A stretch of 64,000 nucleotides of DNA, from the NCBI GenBank assembly GCA_905221605.1, contig CAJNDS010002226.1, positions 227,001-291,000 of the forward strand, in the 5' to 3' direction. The notes beneath the pieces were generated by a model. It had not been told where the DNA came from. It did no database searches and saw only the letters and a list, made by a program, of their open reading frames with translations. Within the stretch, counting starts at the first letter, position 1, and each line of letters opens with the position of its first letter. Source of the stretch: Symbiodinium natans. Lineage: Eukaryota > Sar > Dinophyceae > Suessiales > Symbiodiniaceae. This document shows, piece by piece, positions 10,180 to 19,989 of the stretch. A program made the position numbers and the translations under genes.

Positions 10180-10266
10180 CCCTAAACCCTAAACCCTAAA
10201 CCCTAAACCCTGAACCCTGAACCCTGAACCCTGAACCCCGAACCCTAAACCCTAAACCCCAAACTC
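10180..10266 (-). repeat. Interstitial telomere-type tract, C-strand, mixed
   Basis: CCCTAAA then CCCTGAA then CCCTAAA blocks. Confidence 0.9.
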
Positions 10267-10628
10267 TACCCTGGAAGTTTTACAACTACAAGCTACATAT
10301 CAGGGTTGGGCCGGGGGGGGGGGGGGTTGCAGGTAGACTTACCATGGAGTGTAACTTCAAGGACAGCAACCTGGGAAGAAGAAGCCACTCTCTTTTGTTG
10401 TCTTGCGGTTTAGGGTTTAGAGTTCTTGCTAGCGGATTACACGCGGATTTAACGTGACACAAAACAAGGGGAGAGGGGCACAACCCAAACCGTAAACCCA
10501 AAAAACCTCTTAAACCCCTTAGCCCCCCAACCGGACCCACAGCAACCACGAGTCCTTGACAGGCTGCGAACAGCACAGTACGTGTGGAAAGCCTTGGTTC
10601 TCTGAGTGTGCGGACAGGATGTTGGGGC

Positions 10629-10682
10629 GGGGGGGGGGAGGGGGCGAGGGGCGGGGGGGGGGGGGGGGGGGGGGTGGGGGGA
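10629..10682 (+). repeat. Poly-G tract
   Basis: Nearly uninterrupted G with single A/C/T interruptions. The proline-rich minus-strand frames here are artefacts. Confidence 0.9.
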
Positions 10683-10799
10683 TGATTTGGGGGTGGTTTG
10701 GTTGTTCAGGGGCTTCAGGTATTGAGTGATCAGGGAAGGTGGATTCTGGCCTGCTGAAACGGCTTCGAAGAGCACAGACTTCAGACTTACTCATACAAG

Positions 10800-10851
10800 C
10801 GGGTTTAGGGTTTAGGGGTTAGAGTTTAGGGTTTAGGGTTTAGGGTTTAGG
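10800..10851 (+). repeat. Interstitial telomere-type tract, G-strand
   Basis: About seven TTTAGGG units, one with an extra G. Confidence 0.9.
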
Positions 10852-10865
10852 ATAAACAAACCCAG

Positions 10866-10942
10866 AGAGCGAAAGCGCAGCCGACATCCTTGACGGCCGC
10901 CGCAAGCCCATGAAGCCTCTGGCAAGCAAACGCCCCGGAACC
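10866..10942 (+). CDS. Candidate internal exon, unknown protein
   Basis: It follows CCCAG and reads SESAADILDGRRKPMKP, then LASKRPGT, and ends directly at GTGATT. The sequence is charged and non-repetitive. The minus strand is also open here, so strand assignment rests on the AG/GT edges and composition. The next exon-like island on the same strand is 11022-11124, which would make the ITR at 10949-11010 part of the intervening intron. Confidence 0.4.
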
Positions 10943-10948
10943 GTGATT

Positions 10949-11010
10949 CCTAACCCTAAACCCTAAACCCTAAACCCTAAACCCTAAAACCCTAAACCTT
11001 AAACCCAACA
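10949..11010 (-). repeat. Interstitial telomere-type tract, C-strand
   Basis: CCCTAAA units, the last two slipped to CCCTAAAA and CCTTAAA. Confidence 0.9.
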
Positions 11011-11021
11011 AACTTAACTTG

Positions 11022-11129
11022 AAGCTGGGCGGCGGGGCACAGACGGGGCCACGCGAGGCCTCCCCAAAGCCGAAGAGCCCGGTTCAGCACACGGGAGCCG
11101 AAGAAAAGCCGCGGCCCGATCTGCTTTAG
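11022..11129 (+). CDS. Candidate exon running into a telomere array
   Basis: The open frame reads LGGGAQTGPREASPKPK, then SPVQHTGAEEKPRPDL, and is terminated by the TAG of the first TTTAGGG unit. A GCTTTA at the junction could serve as a GC-type donor. Rich in Lys, Pro and Glu, like a linker region. Not recognised. Confidence 0.4.
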   Translation, partial: KLGGGAQTGPREASPKPKSPVQHTGAEEKPRPDLL

Positions 11130-11190
11130 GGTTTAGGGTTTGGGGTTTAGGGTTTAGGGTTTAGGGTTTAGGGTATAGGGTTTAGGGCTA
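11130..11190 (+). repeat. Interstitial telomere-type tract, G-strand
   Basis: TTTAGGG with TTTGGGG and TATAGGG variants, followed by degraded C-strand words to about 11300. Confidence 0.9.
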
Positions 11191-11600
11191 CCCTAATCCC
11201 AAAACCCTAACTCAAACCCCTAAAGCCCTAAACCCGAAACCTTAACCCTAACCCCTGTATCTAAACTCTATACCCTCACACTAAACCTAAACCCTATCCG
11301 CGAACCCTGAACTGGCAACTATCTGGTATGTTGCGGGCTTCTATACCCAACCAGTGTATGTGGGTTGCAACCTACCAAAACTAAACCCTAAACCCTAAAC
11401 CCTACACCCTAAACCCCATCGTGCAGTTTAAGGTCCAAGGATGATCTCCCCCATTCAGGGGCATTGAAATCCTAAACCCCAAAACCCCAAACCCCAAACC
11501 CCAAACCCCAAACCCTCCCAAACAAGCCCTGTCGGAATCCTAGGAGTTAAGGTGCCATCCCTACAACCCCCCTGGCCCGTAATCCCTAAACCCGGGGAGA

Positions 11601-11702
11601 AACCTAGGCATAAAAAAGGGTGCCCTTTTGGTTTTAAAGGGATTACCAAGGAACCCCAACTCTAAAAAAAGGAAAAAAGGGCCCACTCCCGGTCCTAGCC
11701 TC
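11601..11702. mobile_element. Short TIR element related to family C (copy 1 of 2)
   Basis: It starts CCTAGGCATAAAAAAGGG then TGCCCTTTTGG and ends with AAGGGCCCACTCC then GGTCCTAGCC. The same order of words occurs at 39009-39099. Confidence 0.6.
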
Positions 11703-11831
11703 CAGGCCTATCTCTAAACCCTAAAGCCCCTAGACCCTCTAGCCCTATGACTCCAGAACCCTGTTTGAGGTTTTCGGGGTCCATTGGGTCGAGAAGGGTG
11801 GTTGGGCTGGTGGATTAAATCCTCTGAATTT

Positions 11832-11880
11832 TAGGGTTTAGGGTTTAGGGTGTAGGGTTTAGGGTTTAGGGTTTAGGGTG
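11832..11880 (+). repeat. Interstitial telomere-type tract, G-strand
   Basis: About seven TTTAGGG units including one TGTAGGG. Confidence 0.9.
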
Positions 11881-12645
11881 GATTTAGAGTTTTGGACCTA
11901 GGGTTTTCTGTGCTCAAGGTTTCGAGCTCCGCGCAGGATCCCAACACTGAACTTCCTGAGCTTCTTCTAGGCCAAGGGCTCTGTGGACCGCGGCGCCAGC
12001 CCCCCGCCCACAAAGAGCCCTTCGAGGAAGCGGCAATCAATGAAGAAGAAGTGCCGTGGCCCAAGCCCTTTCGGAGAGTTCAACACTTCTCGACAATCCG
12101 CTCGGACTTATCGAGAGCTGGGAGCACATACCAGGCATGGTGCGCATGGAGCATGTTATTCTTGCATATGCTCCTGGACCAGAGAGACTCCGTGGCAAGA
12201 GCGGGTCAATTCACTTGGGCTGGATGCAATGCTGGAAGCTTGTTCGGCCGGGGCCAGCACTGGAGCCCTCAGTGTAGACCCCATAAACCCAACAAACCCC
12301 GAAAAGCTACACCCTCTTGACCCTAAAACGCGTGGGTTTTTGGAGTTTGGGGCTTCGCTCGCTTCTTTCTTTCCCTGGCGCAGATCTCTTCTGGGCGCAT
12401 TGCTTTGTCCATGGGGATTCCACGCCCAGGCGTTTAGGGTTTTGGGGCTTTAGGGTTTGGAGGGTTTTGGAGCTTATCAGGTTTAGGGTTTGGGCTCTGG
12501 CGGCTAAGGGGGTGTTAAATGCAAGGCCAAACGAGGCTATCCCCCCCATTTTAAGTAGAGCCTTCTTGAGGTTGTAGAGAAACCTTGGGGATTGGGCCCA
12601 ACGGCTCACGAGAACCCTAAGCCACTTCGCAGACATTGCAGTCTT
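11881..12645. other. GC-rich block open in several frames
   Basis: Overlapping plus-strand frames (11892-12320, 11983-12453, 12056-12277) and minus-strand frames are all open, and none has a decisive start, stop or splice pattern. One plus frame reads NPLGLIESWEHIPGMVRM. Part of this may be exonic, but frame and strand cannot be chosen by eye. Confidence 0.3.
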
Positions 12646-13255
12646 CAACCCTAAACCCTAAACCCTAAAACCTAAAACCTAAAACTTCCTAAAACCTATG
12701 AAGGCCCTGAAGCCGTAAGATTAAAACCTGCGCCATGAGCTCTTCTGTGAAATCCCTTTCGGAATGGTCGAAACCAGGGAAACGGTGCCCCAGGCCCCCC
12801 CAAACAGGGGGGCCATTTCTGGTGCCCGCTATCTCTTGCTCAGTAGGGTTGACCCGATACTCCTAGCCCTCAACCACCTAAACCCTACACCAATTTTGGG
12901 TTCGGTGTGCAGGGCGTATGAGGCTCAAGGTCCTGGGCGGGTGGGGGGGTTGAGCCAATTTCCACTGTAGCATTCAGCATGATGTTATCCTTCACAGTTG
13001 ACTCGTACATTGGGCTTAGTGGGAAGGTGTCATTTACCAAGAGGACCTGCGGACCAGGGCTTCAAAATTCAGTAGACAAACCACGACACACGCACAGGCA
13101 AACAACTGTGTTCAGGGCCTGGTCCGCGGAAGGGTTGAGGGTTCAGAGCTTACAGGAAGCTAACGCTTAGAGGGGGAAGTGCTTCTGCAGGGGCATAATG
13201 GGCTCTCATTTCAACTCGGCTCCAGACGAGACCGACTTTTGAAATGTCCGGTTTC

Positions 13256-13410
13256 GGGTTTAAGGTTTTAGGGTTTTTAGGGTTTTAGGGTTTTTTAGGG
13301 TTTTCGGGTTTTCGGGTTTTCGGGTTTTAGGGTTTTAGGGTTTTAGGGTTTTAGGGTTTTAGGGTTTTAGGGTTTTAGGGTTTAGGTTTTAGGGTTTAGG
13401 GGGTAGGGTT
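13256..13410 (+). repeat. Octamer TTTTAGGG array
   Basis: Runs of TTTTAGGG with a block of TTTTCGGG. This octamer is the form used as the telomere repeat in some green algae, but here it is embedded among heptamers and is best read as a local variant. Confidence 0.9.
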
Positions 13411-13534
13411 CACAGCTTGCTGTGGGTAAAAGCGGCCGTGTCAGTCTCGACACCTACAAGGGGTCCGGGTAGGGGTGTTCGTTGCCTGCAAGTTCCCTAA
13501 ATACAGGGGGGGGGCTGTATAACTACATGGACTA

Positions 13535-13636
13535 CTAAACCCTAAACCCTAAACCCTAAACCCTAAACCCTAAACCCTAAACCCTAAACCCCAAACCCCA
13601 AACCCCAAACCCCAAACCCTAAACCCTAAACCCTAG
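13535..13636 (-). repeat. Interstitial telomere-type tract, C-strand
   Basis: CCCTAAA, then a uniform CCCCAAA block, then CCCTAAA again. Confidence 0.95.
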
Positions 13637-13646
13637 GCCCTCACTT

Positions 13647-13772
13647 AGAGTAGACTACGTAGCCCAAGGCTCCTCTCGAAGGCAAGCTCTGTATGAGGCA
13701 CCTCCCCGCTTGGCACGGAAGATGTTACAAAGGCCAGGAGCTCAGGGCGAGTTTGAATCATATGATTTTTAG
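13647..13772 (+). CDS. Candidate exon between telomere arrays
   Basis: After CTTAG the frame reads VDYVAQGSSRRQALYEAP, then PRLARKMLQRPGAQGEFE, ending at a TAG formed at the edge of the next TTTAGGG tract. Composition is convincingly protein-like. It lies between a C-strand array upstream and a G-strand array downstream. No family is recognised. Confidence 0.45.
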   Translation, partial: RVDYVAQGSSRRQALYEAPPRLARKMLQRPGAQGEFESYDF

Positions 13773-14099
13773 GGTTTAGGGTTTAGGGTTTACGGTTCCT
13801 TTTGGGGGGGGTCCGTTTAGAAGGTGCCATATGACAATCAGGGACCCAAACAAAGGACCCTAATTTGTCTGAGACGTCGCGGAAAAGGAGTTCGACTTTG
13901 ATTGGGTTGAAGGCCTATAAAGCTGAGAGTTTAAAGTTCAGGGCTCAGGGGTTTTCGTGTCGAGTCTTGTACTCGCCCTGACCTCCGGAAGAAGCGGCAA
14001 AGGCCTGAAACCAGTCTTGAATTCTTCGGAGGGCTTCATGCACTTGCGAGGGCTTTCCCGCTGGATCTGGGGGTTTACGATAATACGGGGCCAGCCCGA

Positions 14100-14160
14100 A
14101 TATGGACCCCCCAAATAGTAGGATCCCCTTCTAACAAGGACCTTATCAGGTACCTTTAAA
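14100..14160. mobile_element. Short dispersed element shared with 52240-52305
   Basis: The words AAATAGTAGGA, CCCCTT, AAGGACC and GGTACC occur in the same order and spacing at both places. Small two-copy element; its ends are not clearly defined. Confidence 0.5.
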
Positions 14161-14164
14161 TATC

Positions 14165-15140
14165 GCAAACCCCCATCTCGAAATGCAGATCCATCTCAAT
14201 TTCGGCTCCGCGAGTGAGGTTGCCTAGAACCCACCTGCTACCCTCCTCGAAGCTCTTCAAAGAAGCCCTGTGCAGAACGCACCAAGCAGCTGGCGTAGCC
14301 AGGACTGTAGAAGCTGCAAGGCTCGCATAGGGTTTAGGGTTTAGGGTTTAGGGGTGGGGGGTTTCGGGTGTGGGGTATAGGGTTTATGGTCTAGGGTGGC
14401 TATACGTAAGGCCATCATGACGTAGCGCAGGCTCAACCCGGTTTGGAGCTTGTTAACCCAGATGCTAAAGATGCTAGCGAACAAGCAATGGCTGAAAGAA
14501 CGACTAGTGACTAGTAACTTACAATGCCTTCAATCTGTTGACAGGTCCAGGGTTCAAGGGATTCAGACTGATGCAGCGTTTAGTTGCGGAGTTTGCGGCT
14601 CAATTGAAGATTTTTGGCAATGTACAGATGTAGTTGCATCCTAGCCCTTCAAGAATCCGATGTTGACAAATGTGGGCTTCACAAAATAGAGCGGCAGCTG
14701 GGGAAGCCCTGGACACGCAGCCAGCAAGCTAGCTCCAACTTTGTGAAGTTGCCTGAAAACATGGTGGTCTCCTGCATGCGTGGGCTTAGGGTGTAGGGCT
14801 TAACCATTTAGCATCCTGATTGATGAGGTGCTACCATGGGAGGCGGGCCAGGGCTGAGGGAGACACTTCGTCCACTGATCTGATGATGAGCTGCTCCTGT
14901 ATTTACGTCCAGACTACTCGACCAGGCTTGAACCGAACCTCCAGTGAGACGAAACTTCGAAGATGAAGTATAGCAAGCCAAAAGCACTAACCCTAAGCCC
15001 AGCACCATCAAGCCCTTTTACGGCAGTCTTCGGTAGGCTCCTCAGCGACAGTGCGCTATGTAGCCAGGGCGGGGCAGGTACTTTGCTGGCCGGACGCCTG
15101 TCAGCTGCGGATGTGAATTGAAGTTCCGGGCATCGCCATG
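14165..15140. other. Mostly unique sequence, weak coding signal
   Basis: Apart from a short ITR (14335-14395), this holds frames such as 14450-14644 (LTQMLKMLANKQWLKERL) that could be exonic but lack convincing edges. No element ends were seen. Confidence 0.3.
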
Positions 15141-15142
15141 CG

Positions 15143-15331
15143 ATGGTTAGTTTACGGGGTCGTTGGGGCGGGAACCTCGCATATAATGGAATTTGGGGGT
15201 CCGGGGTCTTGGTCGGGAATTTAGGGGGAGGGTTCAGACACCTAAGTTTCTCAATGAAGGGCAGGCAACACAAATTCTGTTTGGAGGTAAACCCAGAAAA
15301 CAGGCAGGAACCTTGGGATGAATTGAAGTAG
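15143..15331 (+). CDS. Candidate terminal exon, 62-codon frame
   Basis: Open from a possible ATG or from an upstream acceptor to a TAG. The C-terminal half reads HLSFSMKGRQHKFCLEVN, then PENRQEPWDELK, hydrophilic and non-repetitive. The N-terminal half is Gly-rich and resembles repeat translation, so the true exon may begin near 15230. Unknown function. Confidence 0.35.
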   Translation: MVSLRGRWGGNLAYNGIWGSGVLVGNLGGGFRHLSFSMKGRQHKFCLEVNPENRQEPWDELK

Positions 15332-15628
15332 ACCGCCGAAACCTACAACCACCTTAAACCAACCCTGCCTGGGAATGGTGTGCCCATGCCTTGGCATCCA
15401 GTGCATGTGCGGTTCATGTAGCGGAGCGTTCACAGTCTTCACCGAGGAGCCACAGCTATAGCAGTGCATGGAAACCCCCATAAGCCCTAGACACTAATTA
15501 TCTTAGAGGGAAGGATAGGGAAGGTGTGTACAGTGCCACCAGAAGGCCCGGTTAGATTTGTTTGCCGCCTTCGCAGTAGTTAAAGGGCTTGGGAGTAGGA
15601 GCCTTGTCTTGCTTTTTGCGGGGGTTTG

Positions 15629-15887
<259 letters not shown>

Positions 15888-16016
15888 GGTTTTGGGTGTA
15901 GGGTTTAGGGTATAGGGTTTAGGGTTTAGGAATCAGGGTTTAGGTATTAGGGTTTAGGGTTAGGGGTCAGGCATCCACATCCTCATGGCCCTAGCCCTAA
16001 ACACAACGCTCCCCAG

Positions 16017-16085
16017 GATGAGGAAGCACCTTGGCTGCGCTTTGTCGCAGCCTTCTTCACGGCGGCAGCCTGGCACGTGGCTTAA
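16017..16085 (+). CDS. Candidate terminal exon (23 codons, stop TAA)
   Basis: After CTCCCCAG the frame reads DEEAPWLRFVAAFF, then TAAAWHVA and TAA. An AG|G junction, an amphipathic to hydrophobic composition and an immediate stop fit a last exon ending in a membrane-like segment. Alternatively the GTGGCT inside it is a donor. Confidence 0.4.
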   Translation, partial: DEEAPWLRFVAAFFTAAAWHVA

Positions 16086-16086
16086 G

Positions 16087-16212
16087 GTTCGGGGTCTAGG
16101 GGTCTATAGGGTCTAGGGTCTAGGGTCTAGGGTGTAGGGTGTAGGGTCTAGGGTCTGTCTAGGGTCTAGGGTCTAGGGTTTAGGGTTTAGGGTTTAGGGT
16201 TTAGGGTTTGAG
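16087..16212 (+). repeat. Telomere-type tract with TCTAGGG block
   Basis: TCTAGGG units, with TGTAGGG, passing into TTTAGGG. Confidence 0.9.
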
Positions 16213-16415
16213 GGTTTAGGGTTTCGGGTGAAGGGGCGCACTTGCCCAACTGGGCCGCACGAGGCGCAAGGACTTGAAGACGTTGAAAACCCTGTTGCCT
16301 TTGTGTGGCCGAACCCCTGAATCCGACCGATGATAAAGGGCTCGTCGCGCGGCCCAGGCTTACCAGATCTTATTTAGGGTTTATTGATGCAGGGGTTAGG
16401 GTTCAACTTAGGCAC

Positions 16416-16482
16416 GTAAACCCTAAACCCTAACCCTAAACCCTAAACCCTAAACCCAAAACCCTAAACCCTAAACCCTAAA
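16416..16482 (-). repeat. Interstitial telomere-type tract, C-strand
   Basis: CCCTAAA units, one CCCTAA hexamer and one CCCAAAA. Confidence 0.9.
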
Positions 16483-16571
16483 ACCCCCCGGCTAGGTGCC
16501 TTCCGTTGGCTGGCCCGGGCTTCGACGTGGGCAGGAGGGCTCGGGGCGCCTGGACGGCAGGGCACTCGAAA

Positions 16572-16672
16572 AAGATCTCAGTTGCTGAGTTCATATGTCG
16601 CAAAAAGGAGTGCACTTTCAGTCTATGGGGATTAAAGTATACCAAAAAGTGTAAAGTGCACCCACTCAGCTA
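16572..16672. mobile_element. Possible short palindromic element
   Basis: AGTTGCTGAGT and CCCACTCAGCT at the ends, with GGAGTGCACTTT and AAAGTGCACCC inside, form nested inverted words over about 100 bp. Confidence 0.55.
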
Positions 16673-17411
16673 GGTTTCGGTGGTCTTTGGGCCTTTGGGA
16701 TGTGGGGGGGGGGGGGGGGGAGCATGAAATTCGAACCAGGGGGTCTTCGAAAGTTTCGACCGCAATTGTAGCGATAAAGGCTCCTGCTCCATGGGGGGGA
16801 TAAGCCGTTCTTCAGACCTCAATCCTGGGTTGAAATTAAGGAAGCTAAGCCAAGACACTGTTGAGAAACTCAATTGAGGTGAAGAGCCGACCAAACTGTG
16901 ATGGAAGGGGGCCAGGATTTAAACTAGCTGCCAGCCAACCTCCTTCCCATGCTCAAACACTATCCGCCCCAAAAGCGGAACGCCCTCTACTGCTGAGGCT
17001 TCGGCGCATCCCCCAGCCCCTCACAACTCTTTCCATCACGGCACCCACAACTAGACGCATAGCAGGAGGATCACCTGCCTGAAGCCGGGTGGTAGCAAAC
17101 CTGGCCAAGGCTCACTGGAAGGCTAAAGTCTCTTCGCCAATCATTTTTGAGTCATGTGGCAGACATTCAACCAAAGCTCTTAAAAAAGCAGACAGGTTAG
17201 CAGGCGGTGGGGGAGGCGGGGAGGGGTGAAGCCTTCTTCAAAGACCAATTTCCAGGCGTTCCAGTGGCGCTTTCTTGTTCAACTGCTTGGGGAGGGGGGG
17301 GAGCACAACAGAAACAATACAGACAACAGTCGTCCTAGACCTGTTCGAGTCTCAAGTTGAAGGGTTTAAGGCTAGGGCCTTAGGGTACTCGTTACCCTCT
17401 CCTCTTCCAGC

Positions 17412-17540
17412 AGGTTTAGGGTTTAGGGTTTAGGGTTTAGGGTTTAGGGTTTAGGGTTTGGGGTTTGGGGTTTGGGGTTTGGGGTTTGGGGTTTGGGGTT
17501 TGGGGTTTGGGGTTTGGGGTTTGGGGTTTAGGGTTTTGGG
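17412..17540 (+). repeat. TTTAGGG tract followed by uniform TTTGGGG block
   Basis: About six TTTAGGG units, then about eleven consecutive TTTGGGG units, then TTTAGGG again. It is another clean block switch. Confidence 0.95.
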
Positions 17541-17559
17541 TTTATAATTAGGGCCACGC

Positions 17560-17625
17560 CCTGCAGTTGCAAGTTGGGGGCCTGCTTCCCGGCGAGTCTG
17601 GGCGTGGGCCGCGGTGTCTGAGGGC
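17560..17625 (+). CDS. Possible short exon, frame LQVGGLLPGESGRGPR
   Basis: It follows CCCTGCAG and is open to the next array. Only about 20 codons and GC-rich, so openness carries little weight. Confidence 0.2.
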
Positions 17626-17631
17626 ACCATT

Positions 17632-17750
17632 GTTTAGGGTTTAGGGTTTAGGGTTTAGGGTTTAGGGTTTAGGGTTTAGGGTTTAGGGTTTAGGGTTTAG
17701 GGTTTAGGGTTTAGGGTTTAGGGTTTAGGGTTTAGGGTTTAGGGTTTAGG
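17632..17750 (+). repeat. Interstitial telomere-type tract, G-strand (about 17 units)
   Basis: Perfect TTTAGGG array. Confidence 0.97.
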
Positions 17751-17796
17751 CGAGGTCTTCTTGGGGCGGCTCAGGGTGTGAGGTTGAAGATTGCGG

Positions 17797-17880
17797 GGTT
17801 TAGGGTTTAGGGTTTAGGGTTTAGGGTTTAGGGTTTAGGGTTTGGGGTTTGGGGTTTTGGGTTTAGGGTTTAGGGTTCAG
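17797..17880 (+). repeat. Interstitial telomere-type tract, G-strand
   Basis: TTTAGGG with TTTGGGG units at the right side. Confidence 0.95.
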
Positions 17881-17975
17881 GGCGTGCGGGCGAATGAAGC
17901 CGGTTGGTTCGTTCAATGAGCGAAGCCGATTTACGGCTGTTGCACTGTTGCATCAATCTTGAGGCATTAAAGTGG

Positions 17976-18088
17976 GTTCAGGGTTTAGGGTTTAGGGTTT
18001 AGGGTTTAGGGTTTAGGGTTTAGGGTTTAGGGTTTAGGGTTTAGGGTTTAGGGTTTAGGGTTTAGGGTTTAGGGTTTAGGGTTTAGGG
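17976..18088 (+). repeat. Interstitial telomere-type tract, G-strand (about 15 units)
   Basis: Perfect TTTAGGG array. Confidence 0.97.
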
Positions 18089-18217
18089 CTAGGTGGAAAA
18101 CATCAGGGAGGGAAGGTTTCGGACTTCAGCTGTTGCGGGCTCCTAAGCTCCGCCATCCCCCAGTGACTTGAGTCCAAGGAGGTTCAGAGCTCTTGAGGGT
18201 TTGGGGCCTGCATGAGT

Positions 18218-18312
18218 AGCCCTAAACCCTAAACCCTAAACCCTAAACCCTACACCCTAAACCCTAAACCCCAAACCCTAAACCGCCAAAATTAAACCCT
18301 CAACCCCAAGTC
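18218..18312 (-). repeat. Interstitial telomere-type tract, C-strand, decaying to the right
   Basis: CCCTAAA units then increasingly degenerate words. Confidence 0.85.
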
Positions 18313-18576
18313 CTAAATCCTAAACAAAAACCTACAGAAACACCTCTGAAATTGAGAATCCCCTGCCCTCACATGACAGCCCCTTCTCCCCGGGGGGGGG
18401 TGGGCAATAGAAACCAGCATTCCCACCAAGCGCGGCATCAAAAAGCCCTACATAAAACCCACAAGCACTCCTTCCGACCGGTCGACGGCCGGGAGGACAT
18501 AGCGTGCACCTTGCGAAGAAGAAGACTGCCCGAGTTTCCCTCATCAACCCTGAACCCGAAACCCTAAAACCAAAGC

Positions 18577-18740
18577 TTGCCCGCAGGTTCCAAGTCGGTT
18601 CCAAGTTCTATCAGCGGACGAAGAACTGAGGATCCTAGGAAAGGTGCTTTGACGGTTGTTTGGGCTTTGTTGCAGGGCTTCGATGCCCCACGCCCACTGG
18701 TGCAAAGCAAGTATTTCAGCTCTGGTGCTGGCAACAGAAC
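18577..18740 (+). CDS. Candidate exon, unknown protein
   Basis: The frame reads SGRRTEDPRKGALTVVWA, then LLQGFDAPRPLVQSKY and FSSGAGNRTT before it runs into CCCTAAA units. Balanced composition with no repeat signature. GCCCGCAG and TTGTTGCAG inside could be acceptors, and GGTGC a donor; exact edges are undecided. Confidence 0.35.
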
Positions 18741-18844
18741 CACAAACCCTAAACCCTAAACCCGGGTTTGAGTGTACAGAGCTTAGGGTTTCGGATGTCG
18801 TCAGTTCTCTAGATTAGAGTCCCTTTTTGGGGTACCCTAGATAA

Positions 18845-18970
18845 GAGGGGCCTAAACCCTAAACCCTAAACCCTAAACCCTAAACCCTAAACCCTAAACC
18901 CTAAACCCTAAACCCTAAACCCTAAACCTAAACCCTAAACCCTAAACCCTAGACCCTAAACCCTAAACCG
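18845..18970 (-). repeat. Interstitial telomere-type tract, C-strand (about 17 units)
   Basis: CCCTAAA array with one 6-base and one CCCTAGA unit. Confidence 0.95.
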
Positions 18971-19068
18971 CCTTATGATAAGGATTGCGATGAGGGTACC
19001 GTAGTTTAAAGAAGTGACCCTATCGAGTTGAGGGTCTAGGGCTTCGGGCTTAGGGCTGAAGACTCAGG

Positions 19069-19136
19069 GCACCCTAAACCCTAAACCCTAAACCCTACAC
19101 CCTAAACCCCAAACCCTAAACCCTAAACCCTAAACC
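19069..19136 (-). repeat. Interstitial telomere-type tract, C-strand
   Basis: CCCTAAA with CCCTACA and CCCCAAA units. Confidence 0.93.
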
Positions 19137-19208
19137 CACCTGAGGCCCCTCGCCTCACTACATCTGGAGGATGCCGTGGTGGGTCGTGACATTGGACTCA
19201 CCTTCACG
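19137..19208 (+). CDS. Candidate 72-bp exon between telomere arrays
   Basis: It begins directly after the CCCTAAA array and reads HLRPLASLHLEDAVVG, then RDIGLTFT, up to a GTTTCA donor-like site close to the next TTTAGGG tract. There is no AG right at the left edge, so the acceptor is unclear. Confidence 0.35.
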
Positions 19209-19221
19209 GTTTCAAAAGTAC

Positions 19222-19275
19222 GGTTTAGGGTTTAGGGTTTAGGGTTGAGGGTCTAGGGTCTAGGGTGTAGGGCTT
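19222..19275 (+). repeat. Interstitial telomere-type tract, G-strand
   Basis: TTTAGGG, TTGAGGG and TCTAGGG units. Confidence 0.9.
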
Positions 19276-19347
19276 CGGGTTCAGGATTTCTTTCGGAAAG
19301 TGTAGGAATTGCAGCGGCCTACGGTCGGTCAGAAGCCGTCCCGAAAC

Positions 19348-19418
19348 ACTAAACCCTCAACCCTAAACCCTAAACCCTAAACCCTAAACCCTAAACCCTA
19401 AACCCTAAACCCTAAACC
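19348..19418 (-). repeat. Interstitial telomere-type tract, C-strand
   Basis: About nine CCCTAAA units. Confidence 0.95.
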
Positions 19419-19435
19419 TATGTTACTATTGTCAG

Positions 19436-19512
19436 CTCTGGGCCATGAAGGGTCCAGGACATTCATTCGCAAGCTTGTGGGCTTTGGCCGCAACGCTGCA
19501 CCCTGTGAAAAC
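19436..19512 (+). CDS. Candidate internal exon with strong splice edges
   Basis: The acceptor-like TACTATTGTCAG is immediately followed by 77 open bases and a consensus GTGAGT donor. Two frames are open: one reads LWAMKGPGHSFASLWALA, the other GHEGSRTFIRKLVGFGRN; the second is more protein-like. The C-strand telomere array upstream ends 17 bp before the acceptor. Function unknown. Confidence 0.5.
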
Positions 19513-19516
19513 GTGA

Positions 19517-19665
19517 GTTAAGGTACGTATAGCCCTATGAATTAAGGTACTTCTGAGGTACTTCAAACCCTATGAACAAAGGTAATTCTAAGGTACTTAT
19601 AACCCTATGACTTAAGGTACGCATAAAGTCCTTACAGTCCTGTGAACTCAGGTACTTACAACCCT
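19517..19665 (+). repeat. Short tandem repeat with GGTAC(T/G) cores
   Basis: Repeated phrases of the form AAGGTACTTATAACCCTATGA occur about four times with 30-45 bp spacing. Confidence 0.6.
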
Positions 19666-19667
19666 AC

Positions 19668-19731
19668 CGCACCCGAGTCTGGAAGTGCTGGCTGGCTCAT
19701 CCACATCCTTGGCCTCTGCTTTCGCTTTTGG
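19668..19731 (-). CDS. Candidate internal exon, minus strand
   Basis: After CATGGCAG the minus strand reads PKAKAEAKDVDEPAST and SRLGC and then meets GTAGGG. It is charged and strongly protein-like. The exon-like frame at 19869-19988 lies upstream on the same strand and begins with ATG, so the two may be consecutive exons. Confidence 0.45.
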
Positions 19732-19868
19732 CTGCCATGGGTAGAGGCCGGCAGCTTTGCTGCAAGTGCCCAGAAAAGCGGATCCTGAAACCTGAAACCC
19801 TAAACCCTAAACTCTAAACCCTAAACCCTAAGCCCTAAGCCCTAAACCCGAAAGTAGTCTGAAGTCTT

Positions 19869-19988
19869 TCAGTCTTTGCCTCGATCTCGGCCCCTGAGGT
19901 TGTCAGGGATCCGGACCTCGTGAGCATCTGCCTCCTCGTACCGCAGCAGCTCATGCGCGCCGCCGGGTGCAGACTCGCAGCAGGTCAT
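19869..19988 (-). CDS. Candidate first exon or small ORF (39 codons, ATG to TGA)
   Basis: It reads MTCCESAPGGAHELLRYE, then EADAHEVRIPDNLRGRDR. It is acidic and hydrophilic, with an ATG. It could be a complete micro-ORF or a first exon that leaves through an internal GT before the TGA. It lies between telomere-type tracts at 19795-19850 and 19990-20116. Confidence 0.45.
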   Translation of the reverse strand: MTCCESAPGGAHELLRYEEADAHEVRIPDNLRGRDRGKD

Positions 19989-19989
19989 C

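Noticed and set aside
10449-10794. Proline-rich minus-strand frames
   Set aside because: Caused by the poly-G tract at 10629-10682.
16245-16375. Both strands of this island give attractive peptides (plus EAQGLEDVENPVAFVW, minus RDEPFIIGRIQGFGH)
   Set aside because: Splice edges are ambiguous and the two strands compete, so I did not list either as a feature.
16715-16800. tRNA-like sequence on the minus strand (GGAGCA ... GGTTCGAAT ... TGCTCC)
   Set aside because: The outer 6 bp pair and a T-loop-like word is present, but the T-stem does not pair and no D-arm or anticodon arm could be drawn.
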